Below, in pieces: positions 11,560 to 23,645 of a stretch of DNA of 64,000 nucleotides. Origin of the DNA: Alternaria dauci (Eukaryota > Ascomycota > Dothideomycetes > Pleosporales > Pleosporaceae). The DNA lies in the NCBI RefSeq assembly GCF_042100115.1, contig NC_091272.1:434001-498000 (forward strand), in the 5' to 3' direction. Numbering within the stretch: position 1 is the first letter of the stretch; the number at the start of each line of letters is the position of its first letter. The translations under genes were made by a program, and so were the position numbers. The notes beneath the pieces are model-generated. The model ran no database searches. It saw nothing but the letters and a program-made list of their open reading frames with translations, and was not told where the DNA came from.

Positions 11560-11997
11560 CTAATCTTCACCAACATCCACGCCCTTTGCCTGGAGGTCTT
11601 TCCGCGCCTCTGCTATTTGCTGCATGAGCTCCTGGTGCGCTTGCGGTACGTCGTTGAAGGTGAAGACTCCCCAGCCGAGCTTGAAGAGGAGGTATGCGCC
11701 GAAGGAGATGAGAGCCCAAAAGGGAAGCTGCCGTCTGGTTAGCGAGAGTCGAGGAAAGACGGTCATGGTGATGCAGTTGGTAAAGGTAGTGGGGCAGGAG
11801 TGTTCACGTAGAGGTGGGACTTACAAAAGGAACAATCTCCTCTTGGATCTTCTGGGGCAGAGGGACGACTTGGAGGAACAGGGAGAGGTAGATCTTGCAC
11901 ATGTTAGCATACACGTCTTGATATATCACGAGCTAGGGGGCTGCTGTACGGAGGTCAGGAGCATGCCAATGCTGATGGTTTGGGTAGCGCGCGTCAT
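11560..11997 (-). CDS. DPM3: Dolichol-phosphate mannosyltransferase subunit 3
   Basis: Three short exons, complement(11560..11727, 11825..11893, 11950..11997), with introns of 97 and 56 nt, encode 94 aa, close to the usual length of about 92. All joins are phase 0: MTRATQTISIGMLLTS, then IYLSLFLQVVPLPQKI..., then LPFWALISFGAYLLFKLGWG. The two hydrophobic segments are the membrane hairpin. The C-terminal helix (QELMQQIAEARKDLQ) ends in KGVDVGED, typical of the family. DPM3 is the ER membrane anchor that holds the catalytic Dpm1 subunit, which makes dolichol-P-mannose for N-glycosylation, O-mannosylation and GPI anchors. The start ATG lies in the short first exon; the third exon alone can be misread as a 68-aa gene because the second intron contains an in-frame ATG. 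Confidence 0.9.
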
Positions 11998-12437
11998 GAT
12001 GGCGAATTGGTTGCTGCGAATGGGGTAAACGAGGGTCGGCGGTCGGAACAGAGTGTTTGGGCGTGATGCTTGACGTCGTGTGGTGTTGAGTGTTTGGGTG
12101 CCAGATGGCTCAAATGTTGCCAAGGGATCGGTGTCCAGGGGTCCAGAACGGAATCGGACAAAGGCAACGCCAGCCGCGACAGTGGGTCGACGCTGCTGCA
12201 GGACCGAGGAGGTGACCGCGTCTTTCCGCGTCTGAGAAAAACAAGTGGCTGAGCCATTGCACTTTTCATCGAGGTAATCAAACACGATCCTGCCAGAAGC
12301 TATTGTTTGTAACCGCTGGTTCCGGACTGAGAGTAGCTTGTTTACCTCCCCCCCGATCTCCCCCGCCACTATGCACACTTGAGCCTTGCCACAACTTTGC
12401 GCCGACTGCGATTTCTTCATCTTCACACTTTTGCGAT
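11998..12437. promoter_or_regulatory. Bidirectional promoter region, DPM3 / ARM-repeat gene
   Basis: These 440 bp lie between diverging start codons. Next to the plus-strand ATG there is a pyrimidine-rich tract (about 12348-12425) typical of fungal core promoters. I see no gene inside it. Confidence 0.35.
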
Positions 12438-14811
12438 ATGCCCCTAACCAATGATGAGCTTGGCGACTACATAGCGTCTCTAGAGCGCCTACTCCAAGGG
12501 AACCCTGCAGGCCAGACCGCTGCCCTCACAGGTTACGTGCATAAGCTCGATGCGTTTGCATCAAGTGGGGACAACGAAGCGATTGAGAAGACCTTGCAGC
12601 TGTTCGGGACGGCTGTTGGCGGTCGGAGTATGTAATGCCTCTGTGCAAAGCCAATCTTACTGACAGTGTATAGAAAGATGGCAGGCGCCCTTTAGAGACA
12701 GCGGAATCCTTGCTTACGCTCTTCGTGGTCTGACCACCGTGCGCCATGAAGATCCCATAGCGAAGCAATACCTGAGAGTCATCGGCAACTCGGTTGCTGA
12801 TAATGGTACCGTGTCCCAGGAAACATGCTTTTAACGACGCAAAATAGTCTGACTGAAGCAAAGATACCAACAGGGAGCTCGCCGTGAGAGAGCTCCAAGC
12901 CATTGCCGGCTGCCTTCCATCGCCAGAGCTACGCTTGACCACGTTGGCCGTACTTTTCAATCTTTGCAATGACTTTGGTGAGCACTGCCACGAGATCCTC
13001 CGGACATGCAGCTCATGCGAATAGAACCCGCCAAAGCTGCGGCGGCCGCCATCAGACTGGATGCCACAATATGCACCTTCCTAGTACTTGACAGAATACC
13101 AGAGGCCGCGCTCGACTACGCCACGGACCTGCTCAACTGGACCACGAGCAACTTGACAGACGACCAGTTCAAAGACGAAGTCTCGCTCGAGACATTCAAG
13201 AGCTTGCTGAATGTCGCACTCCAGTACGATGAAGACCACCATCTGGAATACGTGGCTATTCTCGTACATTACCTGCAGGATCCCGAGTTCCAGCAAAGAA
13301 TAGCAACCCCAAAACTGCTCGACGATCTTGTCACCCTGATGCTGGAGTTTGAGGCGCGACTCGAGCCAGAAGACATCGATGCTGTTTTTGAGGAACTCGC
13401 AACCAGCAAGAACGCTGATACAGTCACGTCAGATGAAGCCCAAGTCCTTTTGTTGGCACAACTGATAGGACTACTCTCTGCTGCCTCGGCAACAGATGTC
13501 TTTGCACAGAATTTCAATGTCAGAAGTCCGGTCATTGAGAGACTCGAGGCAAAGCTACGGGCACCGTGGGACAGCGCATATCCATCTACGATATGCGCCT
13601 GTGTCATGGTGGGAAATCTGGCCATGTCTGACGAGGTTTGCATCGACATGGTCAAGATCATGGAGCTACATGTTCGCCTGATTTTGATTCTCCAGAAGAG
13701 CGATAAGCCTGCTCTTCTTTATGCTGCAGCAGGTTTCATGCGGCATCTTACGTTTCCAGAGGCTAACAGGGCTTTGCTTGCAGATGCCGGACTCATGGAA
13801 GCATGCTGTCGTATGCTCGTGCTCGACGATCCGTCGGTCCGTGGCGAGGCAGCGGCTATGCTATGCAAGCTCGTCACCGGCAACTTTCACAACATCGAGA
13901 AAGTCATGTACGAGACCGTCGGCCCTGACACGGAAGCAATCAATCCGGACATCTCAGCCGACACTGTAATCTTCTCACACATTGTCGAGCAAGCCCTCGC
14001 TCCAGCCAAACCTCTACCGAGCACTACGATGAAGAACCCAATGATCGAGCTTGGCCGCACCATCGTTGCCATGCTGCGATACCTCGGACGACCAAACGCA
14101 GAAAAAGACGTTGAAGCAGTACAAATACAGATCTTACAAGTACCCCAGATTGCCCGACCCATTGCCCAACTAGTCCGACAGCGCTTCTACCCCGACGCGC
14201 GATCCGAAGGACTGCTTGGCCTAGGCTTACTAGCCCAGACACTGGAAGGTGCCGCAGCTATCGCTGAAGAGATCAAGGAGGACAGTGCCTTACTGGAGAC
14301 GATCAAAGAGCACGCCAACGCAACGGAGGCCGGTCTTGCGCAACAAGCCCCATCAACGGCTAGCAGAGACCACCAAAACGCGATTGTGCTGCTCCAGGCG
14401 CTGCAGAACAATGCGGTAAGAGAACTCCAAGAAGCCGTCGGGGAAGTACTAAGGACTTCCAGGCTGACCAAATGGACGCAATACTCTCGCATTAGGCAAT
14501 CGCTGTCTAAACACCAAGGACGTCGATCTTCAGGTGATGTGAACACACTCGGTAGTCCTGGGGGAGCGTCACCAGGGAGGGTCAGAGAGCTGGCACGGAG
14601 AGCTACCGAGTCGCCTGGAACGTCTCCAGGCAGGGCTAGGGGCTCTACGTATGTTGGGGAGGGTGCCGATGAGCGTCCACGAACCCCGTTGGCGAGAGAG
14701 ATGGTCAAGGAGTTTGAAGAGGTGTCTCCTGGCACGGTGGTCAAAGAATTGCCGGCGAGGGAAAGGTTAAAGGGTAAAGGAATGAAACGGACGAATACGG
14801 CACCGCAATGA
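12438..14811 (+). CDS. Armadillo-repeat protein, SmgGDS (RAP1GDS1)-like
   Basis: Four exons, 12438..12627, 12674..12805, 12864..12977 and 13025..14811, with introns of 46-58 nt, give 740 aa. The joins restore helical-repeat sequence: RWQAPFRDSGILAYALRGL in exon 2 and NRELAVRELQAIAGCLPSP in exon 3. Nearly the whole protein is a tandem alpha-helical solenoid with ARM-like turns, such as ALLYAAAGFMRHLTFPEANR and PSVRGEAAAMLCKLVTGNFH. The last 100 residues are a disordered Ser/Pro/Arg tail with SPG repeats. The layout matches fungal relatives of SmgGDS, which binds and helps exchange or process prenylated Rho/Rap-type small GTPases. Fungal orthologues are usually annotated only as GTP-binding protein. 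Alternatives are other ARM scaffolds. The repeat nature is secure; the specific family is not. Confidence 0.7.
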
Positions 14812-15333
14812 TTTCTACGACACGGTTATGTTTTGTATCTACATATTCTTAATGAAGCACTCTCCACTTATGCACGGTAGTAGCTGTCAAGATGAGACTC
14901 TAAATGTGAATATGCTCGTTTGTGTTATCTTGGTCGAAGGCTCTAGAACGATCCATCACACCACTTTCAACATAACCATATCAATCAGATAACCTTGAGA
15001 CGATCTCCAACAAATAATGGGCACGCAAAAGGCAGTGAATAAGCGGCAGTGGCGTTCCAGCCTCACTGTGTACACGCAGCGTAATCAAGACGCCTCTGAT
15101 TGGCCGGATGAGCCACTCACGTGATTCTCCCGCTAGGAACCAGGGTCCATGACATAGGCCGTAGAAGTGAGTGACGGGTATAAAGAAGGGCTGTCTGGTC
15201 GAGATGTAGTTATTCAGCTACAAGTTTAACTCCAAGACTCCATCACTCTACAAACAATCTTGCAATTTCAGCAAACCGTCTTACCTTTGCCAATCACCAA
15301 CTCAGCCTACCAACCAAACACTACAACATCAAA
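14812..15333. other. Intergenic with promoter of the cysteine-rich gene
   Basis: A 522-bp gap. The left part should hold the 3' end of the ARM-repeat gene. The right part is the promoter and 5' UTR of the metallothionein-like gene, with a TATA box described separately. No other gene was seen. Confidence 0.4.
15179..15184 (+). promoter_or_regulatory. TATA box of the metallothionein-like gene
   Basis: A perfect TATAAA lies 155 bp upstream of the ATG. A C/A-rich stretch with CAAAC/CAAAA elements follows up to the start codon. This layout is typical of strongly inducible fungal genes. Its use as a promoter element is inferred from position. Confidence 0.55.
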
Positions 15334-15673
15334 ATGACCTGCTGCGGACGTAACAACGGCACCTGCGTGTGCGCTCAAGAGGCAAAGTGCTCTTGCGGAA
15401 AGCAGCCTGCTCTTCAATGCAGTATGTGTTCCCTCTGTTCATCTTCTTCCAATCCTATAATACAACAACCTTGTGCCTACTGCTATCACCTACCAATTGT
15501 TCAACATATACTGACCATTTCCAGCCTGCGAAAAAGCCGTCACTGAGAACAAGCTTCCCACCGACTCGTCAGCATGTGCGTGCGGAAAGCGAACTGAAGA
15601 TGCATGCAACTGCGGCCGCGCCGAGAACAACGGGTCTTCCAACCTCGAGACCGACTTCACTACCCGCAAGTAG
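15334..15673 (+). CDS. Cysteine-rich metallothionein-like protein
   Basis: Exons 15334..15421 and 15525..15673 around a 103-nt intron encode only 78 aa. The spliced protein has about 14 cysteines, arranged as CC, CxC and CxCxC groups: MTCCGR at the start, CVC, CSCGK, CTCEK across the splice junction, CACGK and CNCGR. There are no aromatic residues until near the C-terminus. This is the fungal small Cys-rich family (DUF7871-type) related in composition to metallothioneins, which bind Cu(I), Zn or Cd through thiolates. The exon join itself creates the CTC motif, which supports the intron. A strong TATA box upstream suits an inducible gene. Metal binding is inferred from cysteine pattern. Confidence 0.85.
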
Positions 15674-16620
15674 AGGGCTAGGAGTGGCGCATGTGTGAGG
15701 GCGTATGACGACGACAACAACAATGATGCATTTGAAGCGAGGGGATACCGAAGTGACATGGGAGGGTGTTTTTGGCGTTTGACATTGGCCTGAGTGGATA
15801 TACCTGATACCAATAAATGACAGTCTTCTAGTTCAAAACTGTGCCATGATGTGTTTGACTGTGTGTGAGAAGTGGGCGTGGACGCGGACGCGTTTGCGGA
15901 CCAAGTCGAGACGCGTCTGTCGTGGGCTCTGAACTTGGATATGCATTGCGTAGCTATGAAAAGCTTAGGAGCCTTGGCGTTCCTATGGAATCTGCCTGGT
16001 ATGTAGCCGTGCCTCTTGGCCTATGTTGTGAATCTCCATGTGTAGGCATTTCATGGGTGGATGGCTTGCGGTGGAGCTCAGGGGAGCGCGGCGGGACGGT
16101 CGATTGGATATATACGTGTGTAGACTGTCGCGGCAATGCTTCGAGGTGGTCCATCTGGCCTTGCCGTGGACTGGATGCATAGGCGGCCGTATGCTATGCG
16201 CAGGACATACTGTATGGGACGAATGCTGTCTGTCTTTTGCACGGTGCAGCAGCTACCCGCGCTAGACCCTGTTTGCTTGGCATCCATGTGTAGAACATCC
16301 ACTTATACCCACGGCCATCTGTGCATCCAGGGAAGCAGCTGGATAGCTTCTAGTCGTGTACTGAGCCCTGCCTGCGTGCTCCAATTCCAAGTGCTGCCCT
16401 TTTATGCGCCCTAAGCCTGCAGCCAGCGTCTAGAATCCGCTGACAGGCGCCCCTTTCGCGAACTATCCACCTCCGCTCCGCAGCGCGCACGCCAGCATAA
16501 ACCCTGCCTCGAGGCCCGTACCGCACCATTCCCTCATAGCGCACCACTGCCGCCGCCGCATTGTCGGGCTATCTACCAGGTGGGAACCGCCCACCCACCA
16601 CCACGTCCACGACCACCAGC
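15674..16620. other. Intergenic between metallothionein-like and AP-2 alpha genes
   Basis: A 947-bp gap. Open frames are all under 110 codons, lie on both strands at once and show no motif. The right end (about 16430-16620) is C-rich and probably the AP-2 alpha promoter and 5' UTR. No RNA gene or repeat was recognised. Confidence 0.4.
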
Positions 16621-19600
16621 ATGGCGGCCTCGGTCACGTCCAAGATGGCAGCGAGGGCTGGTGGAGGCCTCTTCAGCCGGGAGCAGTCGGGCAACGTGCC
16701 CACGATGCGAGGTACATGACGCCATGGGCCATGAGATGCCAGGCACGCAAAGCTTACCAATCTGCACAGGACTGGTCTCGTTCATCGCTGATCTGCGGAA
16801 TGCTCGCGCACGAGAACTCGAAGAGAAGCGCATCAACAAGGAATTGGCAAACATACGGTGCGTGGCACCAACACGCTCCCCCCGGGTCCGGAAGGCTAAC
16901 AGCGCTGCAGGCAAAAGTTCAGAGGTACTTCTCGGACACGCGTCCCCCCCATGATTTGGTCTAACACAATCTCCCCCCAGATGCCGGCCTGAATGGCTAC
17001 CAAAAGAAGAAATACGTCTGCAAGGTACACATACGCGCCTCACCGCTCTCCCTGCCGCGTTGCTGACCCGCGCAGCTCCTATACATATACATACTCGGTT
17101 GGAACGTCGATTTCGGACATCTCGAAGCGGTGAACCTCATCTCGGCGACCAAGTACTCGGAAAAGCAGATCGGATACCTCGCCGTCACCCTGTTCCTGCA
17201 CGAGGAGCACGAACTGCTGCACCTGGTCGTTAACAGCATCAGGAAGGACTTGCTGGACCAAAATGAGCTCAACAACTGTCTGGCGCTGCATGCGATTGCC
17301 AACGTGGGTGGAAAGGAACTGGGAGAGGCACTGAGCGCCGAAGTCCATAGGCTCCTCATATCACCGTGAGTGGCATGGGACGCTTGCAATGGCTAAGCTG
17401 ACGTCGGGCAGGGCCTCCAAGGCATTCGTGAAGAAGAAGGCCGCTCTCACACTCCTACGCCTGTACCGGAAACACCCAGCGATTGTGCAACACGAATGGG
17501 CGGAACGGATAATATCGCTCATGGACGATCCCGACATGGGCGTTGCGCTTTCGGTCACTTCGTTGGTCACCGCACTCGTCCAAGACAACACCGAGCAGTA
17601 CAAGGGAAGCTACAACAAGGCCGCGAATAGGCTGAAGCGCATCGTCGTGGACAACGAGTGTGCCGAAGGCTACTTCTACTACAAGGTGCCATGTCCGTGG
17701 ATACTGGTCAAGCTGCTCAAGCTGCTGCAGTATTACCCACCACCTGGTTTGTGTCGCCCCCTGCTGCCAAAGATGCGCGCTGACGGAAACAGAGGACTCT
17801 CATATTAGAAAACTGATTCGCGAAGCACTCCAAAAGATTATGGACTCTGCCCTCGAAATGCCCAAGAACGTACAGCAGAACAACGCACAGAACGCCGTCC
17901 TCTTCGAAGCGATCAACCTCGTAATACACCTCGACACAGAGCAAGACTTGATGGTTCAGATATCGCAGCGGCTGGGCAAGTTCATCGCGTCTCGGGAAAC
18001 CAACGTGCGGTACCTGGGATTGGAGGCCATGACGCATCTGGCAGCTCGAACTGAGAACCTCGATCCCATCAAGAAGCACCAGGCGATTATCATCGGGTCG
18101 TTAAGAGACAGGGATATCAGTGTACGGAGACAGGGTCTGGACTTGCTATACAGCATGTGCGATCCGACGAACGCGCAGGCGATCGTGAACGAACTCCTAC
18201 GATACCTACAGTCCGCCGACTACGCGATAAGAGAAGAGATGGTGCTGAAGATTGCTATTCTGACAGAGAAGTACGCCACGGACGTTCAGTGGTACGTGGA
18301 TATTTCGCTGCGGCTGATTGCAATGGCTGGAGACCATGTCAGCGACGAAGTCTGGCAGCGAGTCATCCAGATTACAACGAACAACGAGGAGCTACAAGTG
18401 TACGCTGCGCAAACCATCCTGCAGTACATCAAGTCGGACTGCCATGAGACGCTTGTGAAGATTGGCGGATACTTGCTCGGAGAGTTTGGCCACTTGATCG
18501 CGGATAGCAAAGGATGTAGTCCAATTGAGCAGTTCATGGCGTTGAGCGCGAAGATGCGAGGCTGCTCGTCAACTACAAGGGCGATACTCCTGTCGTGTTA
18601 CGTCAAGTACGTGAACTTGTTCCCCGAGATCAAGCCTCAGCTTCTCCAGGCGTTCCGCGCCTACAGCCACTCGCTCGATTCTGAACTTCAGCAAAGAGCA
18701 TGCGAATATCTCACCCTCGCCACCATGCCGACGGACGACCTACTACGCACCGTGTGCGACGAGATGCCTCCCTACCCAGAACGGACGTCAGCACTGCTCT
18801 CACGGTTACACCAGAAGCACGCCACTACTAGCGACAAGCGAACATGGGTGGTTGGCGGCAAAGACGCGAATGCGGACCTCAAGGAATTTGGTCTTGCAAG
18901 GCAGAACACATCTGCTGGCGTCAAGAGAAGCTTCACAGAGCCTGTGCCAAAGGATGCCAAAACTGGCGCAGCAAATGGCGCCAACGGCGCTGCCGCAATA
19001 TCAAGCGATCTGGAAGGTCTGGATCTCAACATCGACGTGAACAAGGCCTCCAAGGCACCGAACCTTGCCAGCGCTGCTCATCTGAGTCCAGACTGGGAGA
19101 TTGGGTACACCCGTCTGCTCCTGCGACCAGAGGGCGTGCTCTACGAAGACCAGCAAATACAAGTCGGTCTCCGAACAGAGTACCGAGGACAACTCGGCGC
19201 TCTCATATTTTACTTTACGAACAAGTCACAGTTCTCCATGGGCTCCTTCACAACCACGCTCGACAACCGGTCAGCAGAAACCTTGAAAACAGATATCAAG
19301 GGCCTCCCGGACACCACCATTGCCCCCGAAGGCCAAACCCAACAAACAATCATGTTCGAATGCAAAAACGTCTTTGTCGACCCGCCTACGATCCGTATCT
19401 CGTACCTTGCGGGCGCCCTCCAGGGTCTGACGTTACAACTCCCCGTCCTCCTACACAAGTACATGGAAGGCGCCGAACTCTCTGCCGAAGATTTCTTCAA
19501 GCGGTGGAAGCAAATCGGCGGTGCACCGCGTGAACACCAGAGTATCTTTGGTCTGGTAAGCAAGAATAGGACCATGGACAGCGAGTTTGTGCAGAAGGTG

Positions 19601-19903
19601 GTCAAGGGATTCAAGTGGGGGATTGTCACTGGTGTGGATCCCAATGTCAAGAACATTGTGGGAGCCACGGTGTTGCATAGCAGCGAGGGCAAGTTTGGTT
19701 GTTTGTTGAGGTTGGAACCGAACTTTGAGACGCAGGTATGTGCTGATGTTTGATGAAAACTCGAGAGAAGAGGAGAGAGAGATGGCTAATGAGAGAGACA
19801 GATGTACCGCATTACGATACGGGCGACTGATGAGTCGGTTCCGCCGGTGCTGGTCAAGGCTATGCAGGATCGACTTTCGCAGGGTATTGAGGGACTGGCT
19901 TAG
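16621..19903 (+). CDS. AP-2 complex subunit alpha (alpha-adaptin)
   Basis: Eight exons, 16621..16711, 16770..16857, 16911..16924, 16981..17024, 17076..17365, 17412..17746, 17793..19735 and 19802..19903, give 968 aa, normal for alpha-adaptin. The trunk starts with RGLVSFIADLRNARARELEE and continues LLYIYILGWNVDFGHLEAVN, both hallmark adaptin sequences, followed by a HEAT-like solenoid. A linker at about residues 640-720 leads to the appendage (ear) domain, and the last exon codes for the final 33 residues. AP-2 alpha binds PtdIns(4,5)P2, clathrin and accessory factors at the plasma membrane during endocytosis. Exon 3 is only 14 nt (G-CAA-AAG-TTC-AGA-G) and is needed to keep frame into DAGLNGYQKKKYVCK. 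The N-terminus before MRG is about 28 residues longer than in many relatives; an alternative start inside exon 1 is possible. Confidence 0.95.
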
Positions 19904-20592
19904 AATGGGTGAATTTCTCGTTCATGGCCATGTCTCTCTTTCACCACCATCAACAACAACATGACTATTCTTACACACCCCTAGGACCGCGATATCTTTT
20001 TGGTCATAAACTAATTCTTTTGTCTGGGGTCTGGGCAAGTTGAGAAAGAGAGAAAGAGAGGGAGAGAGACAGTTTGTTTGATGATTGGACTGGCTGCATG
20101 TGTAGTAGCGCTTGCTTTTTAAAGAAGGGAAAACATTAGGATATGGCGCATACCCTTTTTTTTCTTGGTTTCTGAATCTGTTCACGTAGCATGATCATAT
20201 ACATTGAGCGTTGTTTCTTGTGGCAGACGGTTTCTACGATGATAGTGATGTGTTGGTGGCAATCCTCTGTGTTCGTTCAGCATCAGACAAATTACCTGAA
20301 GTGGTACCGCTCAGGAAAGGGCGTAAGGGCGCAACTGCCTTGGAGCCACGACTAGCGCCTGAAGTACCAATGTTGCCTGAGAAAGCATGCACATTGTTGA
20401 GTCATATCGCCAACCACTTTCTACACTCGTGACGAGACGAGTGTGACTGTGAGTGAAACTATTAGGGTGAAAGAGTTGGTAGCGAGCCTACGTATTCGTA
20501 GTATGTAGACCTACCACCTCTTGGTTTAGGTTTTACCATTTTGAGCGTGACTTCTTAATACTATGTCACCATACAGCCTCCAACATACGCAC
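19904..20592. other. Intergenic, convergent 3' ends
   Basis: A 689-bp gap between the stops of AP-2 alpha and the permease. It includes a GA-rich tract (20042-20070, GAGAAAGAGAG type) and a short T-run near 20155. These look like 3' UTR sequence. No gene is supported. Confidence 0.4.
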
Positions 20593-22540
20593 CTACGGCC
20601 TCTCTTCCTCCGCGTGTTCGAGTGCGGCTGTAGGTACCTCAAACTTCTTGCGACCCCTTGCAAACCAATCCACCATTGCAATGACGAGAAATCCAATAAG
20701 GATCGGTGGCGCATAGTTCATAGTCAAGCTTGTCACCGGCCTGGATGCTGGGAACGAAACAAAAATGATAACGTATATCAAGTAAACAATGGCGCAAAGC
20801 TTGACCGGAATGCTCCATCTGCCTAATTGAAAAGGCCCGTACTTTGGATGTCTACCGGCAAGCTGGCGAGCCGTGAGTAGCGTGATGGGGACGAGGTATG
20901 ATACGTATAGCGCAATGGTGGGTAGGGAGATGAGCGAGTTGAAGGCGGCTGCCGAACCGAGATTGATCAGCGACAGGAGGCAACAAATGAGGCCGACTAG
21001 GAACAGTGCGGGTATTGGCACTTGGAGTGTCGGATGGATCTATAGCTCTGTCAGTTGAGTTTATCGCTTTGAGCGTGGGTAAGACTGACGTAGGTGAAAT
21101 GCTGGTGGAAAGGAAGACCCTTGTCGGATGCGAATCGCCAGACTAATCGAGCTACAGAGGCAACAATGTTGAAGTTGCCAACCATGAGTTGGAGCCCCAT
21201 CAAAATCGTCATGGCTGTTGATGCTGTCTTGGACCCTGTGCTATTGCAGTATGTCAGTGCCGAACCTGTATCGCCTCACAGATGGCGTCACTTACGCAGA
21301 GTAGAAGACCTCCGTGATCGGCAAGATTGAATTTGCGACGGCCTCTTCATCTCCAATGCAGAACATCAAGCAAATGCAAAAGGCGATCATCATGATTGCG
21401 TTCAAAGAAGTCGCCAAGATCATGGCTTTGGGCACCCGCTTGCGAGGTTCTTTGGTCTCCTCGACTGTGGACTATATTAGCATTGGTATTGGAGCTTGAG
21501 CTGAGTTGTGCAACTTACTCATGTGTAGGACACCATCAAAACTACTGATAGGGTATGCTACAGCAAGCATTCCAATAGAAAATGCGACACCAGGGTTGGT
21601 CCAGCCGGCATCCGTGTGCAAGGTCATGAAGACGTACTCGGGCGTACTGCGCTTCGCAAGCGTACAGAGTGTCGCAATAATAGCAACAAAGAAGACTACG
21701 TGGAAAATGCCACCGATTGTTTCCAAATAGTTGATAATCTTTCGCAAGTAGAGGTTAAGAACCAGCGGAACGATGAGGAAGGCGATCAGGAATACCGTCG
21801 AATGCCAGGCCTTGGGCTCGTAAGTCGGACTGTTGAAGATGATCAAGCCGGATAAAGTGTTGGACATGAAGGAGAAGGCGCCGGCGCAGCTGCAAATCCA
21901 AGCAATGACTGTGATCCAGCCTATGCCAATCATTAGCTCTGAGCATTTGAGGAGCAGCAACTCCAAGTGGTCGTACCCTGTATGAACCCCCAGAATTCAG
22001 GAGCGAATGGAGCGAAGCGCGCCGACCATCTGTACTGTGCACCTACAGTGGGATCCCTAAGGCAGAATTAGCAACCTCGAAAAGCACGATGATTAAAAGC
22101 TCAGTTACATAGAGGCCATCTCTCCCAAAGCTGTAGCAACAAGGGTAGAGCCAATGCCAGCGATCATAGATCCCCAGACGAGCGCGGCCGGACCACCATT
22201 CAGCCACGCAAGTTGGAATGAGAGACCAACAGCCTCCCATGCTACTTGGAGTGTGAAACCAAAGTTGTTGATGGCGAGTTGGTTGATATAGCGCTGGAAC
22301 AGCAGTCAGATGGCCGATCCCGAGTAACAGATCAGTGCGACTTACCTGGAATCCGCCGCCACTTGAGGAACCAGAGGGGAGGGTGTCATGCTTGGATTTG
22401 TTCGTCTTCTCGTGTAGTCCATCGTGGTAATCAGGAACAGTTGTCGTGACAAGTGCCGCATCTTTGTCCATATTGAGGGAACGAGGAGGAGGATGCGGAG
22501 ATGCGTCGTTGTCGTGAGCAACCGTCAAAGAGCGAAGCAT
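20593..22540 (-). CDS. APC-family amino acid/choline/GABA-type permease
   Basis: Seven exons, complement(20593..21039, 21090..21240, 21296..21464, 21519..21920, 21977..22056, 22109..22293, 22346..22540), with introns of 50-56 nt, give 542 aa. After a 65-residue cytosolic N-terminus comes the family signature RYINQLAINNFGFTLQVAWE and then about 12 hydrophobic segments. Other landmarks are MDPTVGAQYRWSARFAP, GFIQGWITVIAWIC, and the cytosolic loop EETKEPRKRVPKAM near residue 290. This is the fungal branch containing yeast Hnm1 (choline) and Uga4 (GABA); the substrate cannot be told from sequence alone. Every join restores conserved transporter sequence, so the model is firm. It is convergent with AP-2 alpha. 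Confidence 0.9.
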
Positions 22541-23645
22541 TGTAAGTGATTATGGATTTTCACTGGATATGGGACTCGGAGGTTTTATGCCGAAGCTGTA
22601 AAGCCGACTTCTTGTTGAGCGACCTAGATCCTGAGATCTACGAAGCGAAACGCGGTATACCTACTTCTTGTTTACGTGCCGTGTCCCGGAGGAGGGACGA
22701 GCCCCGTTCCTAACTCCCCTGGCGGACTTCAGAATTCCAATTAGAATCATGTAGTCAATCTGCAGACGCACTGCAGACCCCCACCAGTCGCAAAGGAGGC
22801 AGTGGGGCTTGCAGGATGCCCACGCCACACGCCTGCATTGACGCGAGGTGTCTGGAACAGGCCACGGGTTCGTTGGGTTTCGAAGTTGCGTTCGAGTATT
22901 ACTCTTGAGGTGCATTGGCAGAAGAAGTTCCTTGGTTAATATGATCTTATGTTCTCTGCAAGTTGGGAGGGTAGCAGATAGTACCATCGAGGCTAGAAAG
23001 ATGCAATCTCGTAGTGGGAGATAGCAGAGTACTAATCGAAGGATTGGCGTGTCTGCGCGCGCGGCACGGTAGCTTGCCCGTCGCCGCGCGGACTATTTCA
23101 TTTAAAAAAAAGGCGTCACTAGCTGTGGTTCGCAGAGCTTCTTGTCTTCTTTTAATCTAGGTCGGTGCGTGAAGGAAGCATGGCTGCGCACGCAGGGGAA
23201 CAGCAACGGCACGGGCCCGGCCCTCCCGAGGTCCATTAGAACTAACCTTAGAAGTACAGCCCTTTCAGTGTGTACTATACCTATACACGCTCATCGAATT
23301 TTGCGACTGATAAGCAGAGGGCAGCTGATTTTCACTGTTTTGGAGTTTTATTTTGATGATACCCAACCACTTGCAGAAAACAGGAAATCTTGCACTCTTC
23401 CGACTCGATGATCGAAGCCTGCACGGGCTCTGAGCTATACCCTTCCCACTAACTGTGCCTCACACTCGCATATGAGGAAGTAACTCCGGAGGTCTCTTAT
23501 CATAGAGCCAATTGTTTTATGCAAACAGGGCTGCATCCTGAATCAACCCAGTGAGCTGGTCGTCGAGGAAGATTATTTCCTATGTGTAAACTTAAACGCC
23601 AGCATTTCTATTGTGCCAACTCCATCACTACTTCGTCGCTTTATC
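22541..23645. other. Intergenic, divergent promoters of permease and rhodopsin-domain gene
   Basis: A 1105-bp gap between diverging starts. Open frames stay under 110 codons and have no motif. An A-rich run lies at about 23103-23112, within a short stretch flanked by GC-rich sequence (CGCGCGCGG at about 23056). No RNA gene or repeat was identified. Confidence 0.4.

Noticed and set aside
11560..11766. Stand-alone 68-aa gene for the last DPM3 exon
   Set aside because: The ATG lies inside intron 2; upstream exons with matching phase supply the conserved N-terminus of DPM3.
14187..14744. 185-codon minus-strand frame opposite the ARM-repeat gene
   Set aside because: Antisense shadow in Ser/Leu-rich composition; the plus strand carries the consistent multi-exon gene.
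18844..19533. 229-codon plus-strand frame inside alpha-adaptin
   Set aside because: It is an out-of-frame shadow of the real AP-2 alpha exon, which has clear adaptin sequence.
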